From Aquiflexum sp041749095 (lineage in GTDB: Bacteria; Bacteroidota; Bacteroidia; Cytophagales; Cyclobacteriaceae): a stretch of 8,652 nt of DNA. This document shows positions 1-5,746 of this stretch, piece after piece. The notes beneath the pieces were generated by a model. It searched no databases, had not been told where the DNA came from, and was given only the letters and a program-made list of their open reading frames with translations. Each line of letters opens with the position of its first letter. The first letter of the stretch is position 1. Location: assembly GCF_041749095.1 (NCBI RefSeq), contig NZ_JBGTCA010000600.1, positions 1-8,652 on the forward strand, in the 5' to 3' direction. Both the position numbers and the translations under genes were made by a program.

Positions 1-1803
1 AGTCCTATGCTGGGAGCTTACGGCGATGAATTTGCCACTACCCCCAATCTGGATCAATTGGCCAGGGAAGGAGTTTTATATAGGAATGCTTATGCTCCGG
101 CTCCAATCTGTACGCCGGCAAGATCAAGTATGGTAACCGGCATGAATGCCACATCTTTGGGTACACAGCATTTGAGATCGGAAGTGGAAAGGCCTGATTT
201 TATAAAAACGACACCGGAAATCTTACAACAAAATGGCTACTTTACTACCAATTGGGGAAAAACAGATTATAACTTTAATCCGGAAGGAATGTATGAATAT
301 TGGGGTCAGGATCTGGCTCCCTGGCGCAAAAGAGAAGAGGATGATCACAGGCCCTTTTTCAGCTTCTTTGTTTTTGGTATAACGCATGAAGGAAGTGGAA
401 ATAATCTGGAAAGATATCAACAAGCAGTAGCTGACCTGCCCCGGTCTATGTTCCATGATCCCGATAAAGTTACTGTACCTCCGTATTATCCTGATACACC
501 TGAATTTCGGGAACTATGGGCCCGCTATTATGACTGTGCCACTGCATTGGATATAAAGGTAGGAGAAGTGGTTCAAAAATTAAAAGATGATGGACTATAT
601 GAAAATACCATAATAATTTTTTACTCTGACCATGGTAACGGTATGCCCCGCTATAAGCGATGGCTGAACCATAGTGGGCTGCATGTGCCTTTTATTGTTT
701 ATGTGCCGGAGCAGTACAAGCACCTGATGAAGGACCAGCCAGGCAGTGAAAATACTGACTTAATTAATTTTACTGATCTCGGACCGACTACTTTAAATTT
801 AGCCGGCATACAAGTCCCTGATTATATGCAGGGAATTTCTTTTATGGGTCAAAAGATTGACGAACCCAGAAAATATATGGCAGCCGCTCGCAGCAGAGCC
901 GATAATATGTATGAGGTTTCCCGTGCTGTGCGGGATGACCGGTATATTTATATCAGGCATTATATGCCCCATATGCCTTATATCCAGCCTGGAGAAATCT
1001 TTTCCGATGTAAAATTGAGTTTTAAATATCTAAGAGAGATGCATGAAAAAGGCTTATTACCACCTGCATCAGAAGAAATGTGGCATCAAAAACCCACTGA
1101 AGAGCTTTATGATCTAAAAACCGATCCTTATGAATTAAATAGTCTTGCTGACGATCCTGCCTTGCAGGAGAAGAAGCAGGAACTGAAAAAGGTCATGCAT
1201 GACTGGATCTATGATATACGTGATGCAGGCTTTCTTTTTGAGCCGGAGATGATGATCCGGGGATCAAAATCTACAGTATATGAGATGGCACAGGATCCTG
1301 CACAATATGACCTTCGGGCGATTCTTACTGCAGCTGAAATGGTAGGTACTGCCTCAATCGATGAGTTGGTAAACAATCTTGAAGATCCTGACAGTGGCGT
1401 AAGATTCTGGGCGGTGATGGGCTTGCGGGCAATGGAAAATAAGGCTGCTCCTGCCAAAAAAGAGCTTAAAAAGAGGTTGCAGGATAGCTCACCAAGTGTA
1501 GCCATACTGACTGCAGAAACTCTCTGTAAATTGGGGGAATGTGATCAAAAAGCATTGGATGTTTTGGGAAGATACCTGCAGGAAGAAAGACCTTGGGTGG
1601 CATTACAGGCGGCCAGATCTACAGAATTAATTGAGGAAAAAGCAAAACCTTTGGTACCGGTTTTATATCAAGTGCTGGATAAAAATAAGTCGCTGCCCGG
1701 TTCTAGATTGCGCTTTAAGGATGGCAATTTCGCGGCTTTTATCAGTTGGTCAGTTGAATGGGCTTTGCATTATTGTGGTGAAGAAGTAGGTATTAATAAG
1801 TAA
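1..1803 (+). CDS. Type I sulfatase (FGly-dependent, heparan N-sulfatase-like) with C-terminal HEAT-like repeats, 5' truncated
   Basis: This is the last 600 codons of a sulfatase that hydrolyses sulfate esters or N-sulfates on glycans, probably in the periplasm or on the cell surface. The frame is open from base 1 (Ser-Pro before the first ATG at 7), and the residues there match the family's conserved 'SPxLGxYGD' stretch just after the Asp-Asp metal site. The ATG at 7 is therefore not the true start; the signal peptide and first metal ligands lie outside the window. Numbering from that ATG, the maturation motif CTPAR starts at Cys35 (base 109), a GKTDYNF block lies at 84-90, and the SDHGxGMPRxKR metal and substrate motif lies at 207-218, followed by SGLHVPF. 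The ELYDLKTDPYE end of the sulfatase core is near 366-376. Residues about 436-560 form paired helices with HEAT-like spacing (for example LEDPDSGVRFWAV and LQDSSPSVAIL). The GKTDYNF and GMPRxKR context resembles proteins annotated as heparan N-sulfatase, but the substrate cannot be assigned. The next sulfatase starts 23 bp downstream. Confidence 0.93.
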   Translation, partial: SPMLGAYGDEFATTPNLDQLAREGVLYRNAYAPAPICTPARSSMVTGMNATSLGTQHLRSEVERPDFIKTTPEILQQNGYFTTNWGKTDYNFNPEGMYEYWGQDLAPWRKREEDDHRPFFSFFVFGITHEGSGNNLERYQQAVADLPRSMFHDPDKVTVPPYYPDTPEFRELWARYYDCATALDIKVGEVVQKLKDDGLYENTIIIFYSDHGNGMPRYKRWLNHSGLHVPFIVYVPEQYKHLMKDQPGSENTDLINFTDLGPTTLNLAGIQVPDYMQGISFMGQKIDEPRKYMAAARSRADNMYEVSRAVRDDRYIYIRHYMPHMPYIQPGEIFSDVKLSFKYLREMHEKGLLPPASEEMWHQKPTEELYDLKTDPYELNSLADDPALQEKKQELKKVMHDWIYDIRDAGFLFEPEMMIRGSKSTVYEMAQDPAQYDLRAILTAAEMVGTASIDELVNNLEDPDSGVRFWAVMGLRAMENKAAPAKKELKKRLQDSSPSVAILTAETLCKLGECDQKALDVLGRYLQEERPWVALQAARSTELIEEKAKPLVPVLYQVLDKNKSLPGSRLRFKDGNFAAFISWSVEWALHYCGEEVGINK

Positions 1804-1826
1804 CACTGAAATATAAAAAAACAGAG

Positions 1827-3233
1827 ATGGCTGAATTTTCACGGATTTCCAATTACAGTTTACTATTGGTTAGCTGTATCTTACTGGTAGGGTTTACAAC
1901 TCCCAAACCCGAAAAAAAACTCAACATAATTTACATTCACTCGCACGATACCGGCTGGTATATCCAACCTTATGGGTATGATGTTCCAACTCCGAACATG
2001 CAAAAATTGGCAGACGAGGGAGTATTATTCAGAAATCATTTTTCTACTAATCCAACCTGTTCTCCAAGTAGGGGAAGTTTGCTCACAGGAAGATATCCTA
2101 TTTCCAATGGGCTTTACGGTCTGGCCCACAGGGGTTTCAAACTAAACGATTACAATCAGCACATTGTCAATTTTTTGAAAAAGCACGGTTATGTTTCTGC
2201 GCTGGCCGGTGTACAGCATGTGGTGGATCATAATAATGAAAAGGCTTGGCAAATAATCGGTTATGATGAACGTATTGGCGGAACCAGTTCGCGAAGTGAC
2301 ATGAATAATATAATAGCCTGGCTGGAAAATGCCCCGGAAAAACCATTTTTTCTTTCTGTGGGTTTTGGAGAAACTCACCGGGAATTTCCTACTTACAACT
2401 GGCTGGAAAAACCTGATAATGTAAACCCACCGGGTTATTTGCCCAATGTACCTGCCACTAGGCTTGATTTTGCCAATTATAGGGAAAGTGCCCGACTGCT
2501 GGATGAAAAAATGGGGATGGTCTTTAAAGCCTTGGAAGATAATAACTTAAGTGAAAACACCCTGGTGATTTGCACAACAGAGCATGGAATTGCTTTCCCG
2601 TTCATGAAATGTAATTTAACGGACGGAGGAATTGGCATAATGTTGATGATGCGCGGCCCAGATGGTTTAACAGGAGGTAAAACTGTTACGGCATTAACCA
2701 GTAACGTGGATATTTTCCCAACCATTTGTGACTATTTGGGATTGGAAAAACCGGACTGGCTGCAAGGGATTTCCTTTATGCCGGTGATACAGGATGAAAT
2801 TGAAGAGATTCGGAATGAAGTTTTTGCCGAAATCGATTATCATGCCTCTTATGAACCGGTTCGCTGTGTGCGAACAAACCGATATAAATATGTCAAACGA
2901 TACGATGGCAGAAATAAACCTGTGTTGCCTAATTGTGATGACGGCCCCAGCAAAACATATTTGATAGAACAGGGCTGGCAGGATCAAAATATACCAAGAG
3001 AAGCACTTTATGATTTGATATTTGATCCCTACGAAAAAAATAATTTGATTGATGATCCTCAGAACAAAGAATTTGTTGAAGATTTAAAAAGCAGGTTGAA
3101 AATGCATATGGAAAGCACCAACGATCCTTTGTTAACCAAAGGTTATGTGCCGGCTCCAAAAGATGCCCTTGTTAATGACCCAGATGATATAGATACTAAG
3201 GGAAAATATATTAAACCAAAATATGTAATGTAA
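1827..3233 (+). CDS. Type I sulfatase, secreted (HDTG-type)
   Basis: A complete 468-residue sulfatase expected to act on a sulfated glycan outside the cytoplasm. The N-terminus has a hydrophobic stretch (residues about 10-23) followed by TTPKPEKK, which fits a signal peptide. Cys17 is early for a lipobox, so a lipoprotein is less likely. The metal-site motif is SHDTG (His40-Asp41) rather than the usual Asp-Asp. The maturation motif CSPSR starts at Cys78, where Cys becomes formylglycine, and is followed by GSLLTGRYP. The second metal motif reads TEHG at 251-254, with Glu where most members have Asp, and is followed by Lys261 in FMKCNL. The core ends with ALYDLIFDPYEKNNL near residues 393-407. 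The start at 1827 is preferred because it puts a signal peptide at the N-terminus and leaves a 23-bp gap to the upstream sulfatase, which suggests co-transcription. The changed metal residues could be family-specific or affect activity; the substrate is unknown. Confidence 0.93.
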   Translation: MAEFSRISNYSLLLVSCILLVGFTTPKPEKKLNIIYIHSHDTGWYIQPYGYDVPTPNMQKLADEGVLFRNHFSTNPTCSPSRGSLLTGRYPISNGLYGLAHRGFKLNDYNQHIVNFLKKHGYVSALAGVQHVVDHNNEKAWQIIGYDERIGGTSSRSDMNNIIAWLENAPEKPFFLSVGFGETHREFPTYNWLEKPDNVNPPGYLPNVPATRLDFANYRESARLLDEKMGMVFKALEDNNLSENTLVICTTEHGIAFPFMKCNLTDGGIGIMLMMRGPDGLTGGKTVTALTSNVDIFPTICDYLGLEKPDWLQGISFMPVIQDEIEEIRNEVFAEIDYHASYEPVRCVRTNRYKYVKRYDGRNKPVLPNCDDGPSKTYLIEQGWQDQNIPREALYDLIFDPYEKNNLIDDPQNKEFVEDLKSRLKMHMESTNDPLLTKGYVPAPKDALVNDPDDIDTKGKYIKPKYVM

Positions 3234-3261
3234 AGATCTAAGTTTAACACTATTCAAAATT

Positions 3262-3498
3262 AATGAGTGGTGTGAAGACTGGAATCATGTCCAGCCTTAC
3301 GAATTGAATGATGGCGGATCAGCAGGCCCGGAAGATTCATTTGATCCCCAGGAACCGATGATCCCCAAAAGGGTTGTGCTTGGCGGATCATTTCTCTGCA
3401 ACGATTCCTACTGCAGCGGATACCGGGTTTCCAGAAGGATGAAATCCAGCGATGATTCAGGATTGAGCCATACAGGTTTCAGGTGTGTGTTAAATTGA
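3262..3498 (+). pseudogene. Remnant of formylglycine-generating enzyme (FGE/SUMF1-type), C-terminal part only
   Basis: About 78 codons are open here and match the C-terminal part of FGE-sulfatase domain proteins, which oxidise the Cys of the CxPxR motif in sulfatases to formylglycine. Recognisable pieces in order are NEWCEDW (from 3262), GPEDSFDP, KRVVLGGSFLCNDSYCSGYR, RMKSS and GLSHTGFRCV, ending at TGA 3496-3498. The two cysteines of CNDSYC, at bases 3397 and 3412, correspond to the copper-binding pair known as Cys336 and Cys341 in human FGE. The remaining three quarters of a normal roughly 300-380 residue enzyme is absent: upstream of 3262 the frame no longer resembles FGE, and the sulfatase stop is only about 30 bp away. 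There is no in-frame ATG before 3358; a TTG occurs at 3304. I read it as a deletion remnant of a maturase gene that once followed the two sulfatases. Translation as a small protein is possible but unsupported. Confidence 0.88.
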
Positions 3499-3646
3499 CT
3501 TTCCGATCCTATAATTATAGAAAATATGGATCATTCAATCTCATTGTTGAATTAAATTTTGAAAAATTTCATTCGGTTGCGCTTAATCTTTATAATATTT
3601 GGTAAATTGATTGTTTGATTGCACAATCAAACCCAATAACTCATAA
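3499..3646. other. AT-rich spacer upstream of the sigma factor gene
   Basis: 148 bp of AT-rich DNA between the FGE remnant and the ECF sigma gene. It should hold the promoter for the sigma gene. It contains AATATTTG at 3594-3601, one mismatch from the Bacteroidota -7 element TAnnTTTG, but no TTTG lies at the expected -33 distance, so I do not call a promoter. The 3' end holds a palindrome listed separately. No hairpin with a T-run that would terminate the sulfatase operon was seen. Confidence 0.5.
3613..3632. promoter_or_regulatory. Palindrome 15 bp upstream of the sigma factor start
   Basis: GTTTGATTG at 3613-3621 and CAATCAAAC at 3624-3632 are perfect 9-bp inverted arms around the dinucleotide CA. 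The position, 14 bp before the ATG at 3647, would suit an operator or a 5'-leader hairpin that limits ribosome access. The two-base loop is too tight for full pairing in RNA, which slightly favours a dimeric DNA-binding site. The palindrome is seen directly; its function is inferred. Confidence 0.45.
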
Positions 3647-4243
3647 ATGTCAATGGATTTTCGTGCTCTTTCCGAAACCGAATTGTGGAAACTGATCGTA
3701 AACGGTAATCAGGATGCTTATGGTTATATATATAGTAGCCTTTCCAGAGAACTTTACAAGTATGGCTATAAATTTACTTCGGATACGTATTTGATCGAAG
3801 ATGCCATCCAGGATGTATTCGTCAATATATGGGAAATAAGAAAAAGCCTGATTATCCAAAAATCCATCAAATTCTACCTGATTTCCTGTTTTCGTCGGGA
3901 AATTATTAAGAAAATCAACGCCTCCTACAAAAACGAGACCTTGGAGGAATACCACTCCTGGGAAGTGTCGTTCCAGGAGATAATGGAGGAAAACCAGATC
4001 GGTCTTGAAACCAGCATCAGCATTGCCAATGCACTGGAAGTTTTGCCGGCAAGGCAAAAAGAGGCCATATACCTGCGTTATATCCAAGGACTTAGTTATA
4101 TTGAGATCTCTGGAATAATGGGGGTTCAAACGCCGTCCATCTACAATCTTATCTTCAAAGGGCTCAAATCCTTAAAATCATCTTTATCCTCCCACAATAT
4201 TTCAACAATTTTAATGGTATTTTTATTAAAGATATTTTATTAA
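3647..4243 (+). CDS. ECF RNA polymerase sigma factor, FecI-like
   Basis: A 198-residue ECF sigma-70 family protein of the type paired with FecR anti-sigma factors and SusC transporters in Bacteroidota. Region 2 spans about 22-90, with the core-binding and -10-recognition block EDAIQDVFVNIWEIRK at 51-66. Region 4 spans about 128-180, with LPARQKEAIYLRYIQGLSY leading into the helix-turn-helix EISGIMGVQTPSIYNLI at 153-169, which would read the -35 region. The length is normal for the family. Met1 at 3647 and Met3 at 3653 are both possible starts. The last 13 residues (ISTILMVFLLKIFY region, 185-198) are strongly hydrophobic and lie beyond region 4; they could touch the membrane or FecR. A 14-bp tandem duplication covers the stop codon. 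The likely partner, FecR, starts 309 bp downstream. The sigma factor should be held inactive by FecR until the transporter signals substrate. Confidence 0.93.
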   Translation: MSMDFRALSETELWKLIVNGNQDAYGYIYSSLSRELYKYGYKFTSDTYLIEDAIQDVFVNIWEIRKSLIIQKSIKFYLISCFRREIIKKINASYKNETLEEYHSWEVSFQEIMEENQIGLETSISIANALEVLPARQKEAIYLRYIQGLSYIEISGIMGVQTPSIYNLIFKGLKSLKSSLSSHNISTILMVFLLKIFY

Positions 4244-4248
4244 AGATT
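4221..4248. repeat. 14-bp tandem duplication across the sigma factor stop codon
   Basis: TTTTATTAAAGATA at 4221-4234 is followed directly by TTTTATTAAAGATT at 4235-4248, identical over 13 of 14 bases. The TAA stop of the sigma gene (4241-4243) falls in the second copy. Since 14 is not a multiple of three, the two copies are read in different frames: the first encodes LLKI and the second FY-stop. Loss of one copy would end the protein in LLKIS-stop instead, a one-residue shorter tail. Confidence 0.75.
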
Positions 4249-4323
4249 AGTTAATTTTGAATTTTCAATAAAAATATCGCCTTAATTTTTTAAATTCTAT
4301 AAAATTTAAATTTTTTTCTGGTT

Positions 4324-4357
4324 GAAGAGATGAGATTCCCCAAAGAATCTCCTCTTC
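4324..4357. terminator. Stable hairpin downstream of the sigma gene, possible terminator without T-run
   Basis: GAAGAG (4324-4329) pairs with CTCTTC (4352-4357), and GAGATTC (4332-4338) pairs with GAATCTC (4345-4351). This gives a 13-bp stem with one AT bulge at 4330-4331 and a CCCAAA loop. It lies 80 bp after the sigma stop. No T-run follows on either strand, so intrinsic termination is doubtful; RNA 3'-end protection or attenuation between the sigma and FecR genes are alternatives. Confidence 0.4.
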
Positions 4358-4427
4358 CTGTGTACAATCATAACTCTGAACATGCCACAACCCTTTGTGG
4401 GAAGTTTAAGCATTCTAGGATTAGTTA

Positions 4428-4508
4428 GGGTAGAAAGTAGATAGTAAATAGTAGAAGGTAGATAGTAGATGGTAGATGGGCAACCCTCTACGCCGAAGGC
4501 ATCTACCC
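4428..4508. repeat. Heptamer tandem-repeat element bounded by short inverted repeats
   Basis: Seven consecutive 7-bp units run from 4431 to 4479: TAGAAAG, TAGATAG, TAAATAG, TAGAAGG, TAGATAG, TAGATGG, TAGATGG. The block is enclosed by GGGTAGA (4428-4434) and its inverse TCTACCC (4502-4508). Nested inside, GGTAGATG (4471-4478) is the inverse of CATCTACC (4500-4507), and two mini-hairpins occur in the 3' part (GGG-CAA-CCC at 4478-4486 and GCC-GAA-GGC at 4492-4500). The layout suggests a small non-coding intergenic repeat, perhaps MITE- or REP-like, inserted before the FecR gene. Copy number elsewhere in the genome cannot be seen from here. Confidence 0.7.
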
Positions 4509-4552
4509 AGAACTTTTGTAAAATAACACTTAAAAATATTGTAAAAATACTG

Positions 4553-5605
4553 ATGAATGATTACAATTCCATAGAAGATTTTTTGCAGGACAGTTCCTTT
4601 AAGAATTGGGTGATCCATAGAGATCCTAAAGGAGAGGCCTATTGGGAAAACTGGATAAAGGAGCATCCGGATAAAAAGGACAAATTGCTTCAGGCAAGGA
4701 TGATCCTGCAAGAGCTGGACAGGCCTGGAAGTGATTGGGATAATGCCAGGCAGAAATCCCTGTTTTCGGAGATTTCCAGACGGATCAATGACAATGAAAA
4801 GCACAGGATAAACTATCCGTCCTATTATTCCGGAAGCGTATTTTGGAGCAGGGCAGCCATTGTCACCTTTTTGATGCTTGCGTCAATTGTTGCGTTTTGG
4901 ACCATCCAACCGAAATTGCCGGAAGATTCCGTTTCCATGGCAGCAGAGGAAGTATGGATCACCAAGGCCAATCCCAAGGGGCAGAAATCCAAAATCCATC
5001 TTCCTGACGGAAGTACCATAACCATAAATGCAGACAGCGAAATTCGCTTTAAGAATAGCTTTGGGAAGATTAACAGGGATATATTCCTTTCGGGCGAATC
5101 CTTTTTTGAGGTAGCTCCTGACAGTCTGATCCCGTTCCGGGTTTTCACCGGTGAGTTGACCACCACGGCCTTGGGCACCTCCTTTAACATCAACTCCTAT
5201 GACCAAAAGGAGATTCAGATCCAGCTTGCAACGGGAAAAGTAAAGGTGGAGAATGAAGCGGAAGGGGAGCAGGTCCTGTACCTTTTACCGGGAGAGGAAG
5301 TCTGTCTGGATAGGGACAGCAATAAGATGAAAACGAAAAAATTTGACCTCAAAAAGGCGTTTCTGTGGAAAGAGGGTACCCTTCTGTTTGAAAAAGCTTC
5401 CTTCAGCGAGTTCACACTTGCACTGGAACGCTGGTATGGGGTGGAAATTGAGGTGGAACAACCTCCCTTTCCCGGTTTTCAGATTTCCGGGGAGTTTAGT
5501 GATACCTATTTGAGCAATATTCTGGAGAGCATCGGTTATGCCTACGGTTTTGACTACCGGATCAACCACAAAACAGTAAAAATCAATTTTAACCAAAACA
5601 GGTAA
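4553..5605 (+). CDS. FecR-family anti-sigma factor (FecR domain plus DUF4974)
   Basis: A 350-residue inner-membrane anti-sigma factor expected to bind the FecI-like sigma factor encoded upstream and to receive the signal from the STN domain of the transporter encoded downstream. The N-terminal ~95 residues are the cytoplasmic sigma-binding part, a transmembrane helix spans 101-118 (AAIVTFLMLASIVAFWTI), and the rest is periplasmic. The FecR domain lies at about 135-235, with HLPDGSTITIN, LSGESFFEV and TALGTSFNI as family hallmarks. The C-terminal DUF4974 domain lies at about 280-346 (LLFEKASFSEF, LERWYGVEIE, ISGEFSD). The start is placed at ATG 4553 because the protein family begins there with NDYNSIEDFLQDSSF. 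An upstream in-frame ATG at 4469 would add 28 residues encoded by the heptamer-repeat element and is unlikely. Length is typical. Confidence 0.93.
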   Translation: MNDYNSIEDFLQDSSFKNWVIHRDPKGEAYWENWIKEHPDKKDKLLQARMILQELDRPGSDWDNARQKSLFSEISRRINDNEKHRINYPSYYSGSVFWSRAAIVTFLMLASIVAFWTIQPKLPEDSVSMAAEEVWITKANPKGQKSKIHLPDGSTITINADSEIRFKNSFGKINRDIFLSGESFFEVAPDSLIPFRVFTGELTTTALGTSFNINSYDQKEIQIQLATGKVKVENEAEGEQVLYLLPGEEVCLDRDSNKMKTKKFDLKKAFLWKEGTLLFEKASFSEFTLALERWYGVEIEVEQPPFPGFQISGEFSDTYLSNILESIGYAYGFDYRINHKTVKINFNQNR

Positions 5606-5633
5606 AGAATGGATAAATGAAATACATAAAAAT

Positions 5634-5664
5634 GGTAAAGCCAATGGGAAACACTGGCTTTACC
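5634..5664. promoter_or_regulatory. Perfect 10-bp-stem hairpin between fecR-like and susC-like genes
   Basis: GGTAAAGCCA (5634-5643) pairs perfectly with TGGCTTTACC (5655-5664) around an 11-base loop. It sits 28 bp after the FecR stop and 82 bp before the transporter start. On the + strand no T-run follows; on the - strand the stem is followed by ATTTTTATG, but no - strand gene is present to terminate. It could dampen read-through, stabilise the separate mRNAs, or mark a binding site. The hairpin is seen; the role is inferred. Confidence 0.5.
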
Positions 5665-5746
5665 GGCAAATAGATAAGTTTCTCAGGCTCTGAATATTTG
5701 CCATCGTCTTACTGAAATGATTATTAACAATAAAACATCCAAAATT

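Larger units (their letters stand above)
4244..4552. other. Long spacer between sigma and anti-sigma genes
   Basis: 309 bp with no supportable gene. It begins with about 75 bp of very AT-rich DNA and then holds a stable hairpin (4324-4357), a small hairpin with stem CCACAA/TTGTGG (4385-4390 and 4395-4400), and a heptamer-repeat element (4428-4508). The 9-mer GATTAGTTA occurs at both 4245-4253 and 4419-4427, bracketing the hairpins. The promoter for the anti-sigma gene may lie in the last 45 bp (TTTG at 4515-4518 followed by AT-rich DNA), but no box is convincing. Confidence 0.55.

Noticed and set aside
7..9. ATG at base 7 as the start of the first sulfatase
   Set aside because: The frame is open before it and the residues are internal to the sulfatase fold; the signal peptide and first metal motif are missing, so the gene begins outside the window.
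3591..3601. Promoter for the sigma gene at TATAATATTTG
   Set aside because: It resembles the Bacteroidota -7 element, but no -33 TTTG is at the usual spacing. The same AATATTTG also occurs at 5693-5700 before the transporter gene, again without a -33 partner; in AT-rich DNA this can be chance.
3650..4129. A 159-codon open frame on the - strand opposite the sigma factor gene
   Set aside because: The + strand frame is a clear ECF sigma factor with both conserved regions; the antisense translation has no recognisable domain and is explained by codon bias of the real gene.
4428..4508. CRISPR array
   Set aside because: The repeat unit is 7 bp with no spacers between copies, which does not fit CRISPR structure.
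4469..4552. N-terminal extension of the FecR-like protein from an upstream in-frame ATG
   Set aside because: The extra 28 codons come from the heptamer-repeat element and lack family similarity; the ATG at 4553 gives the normal FecR start.
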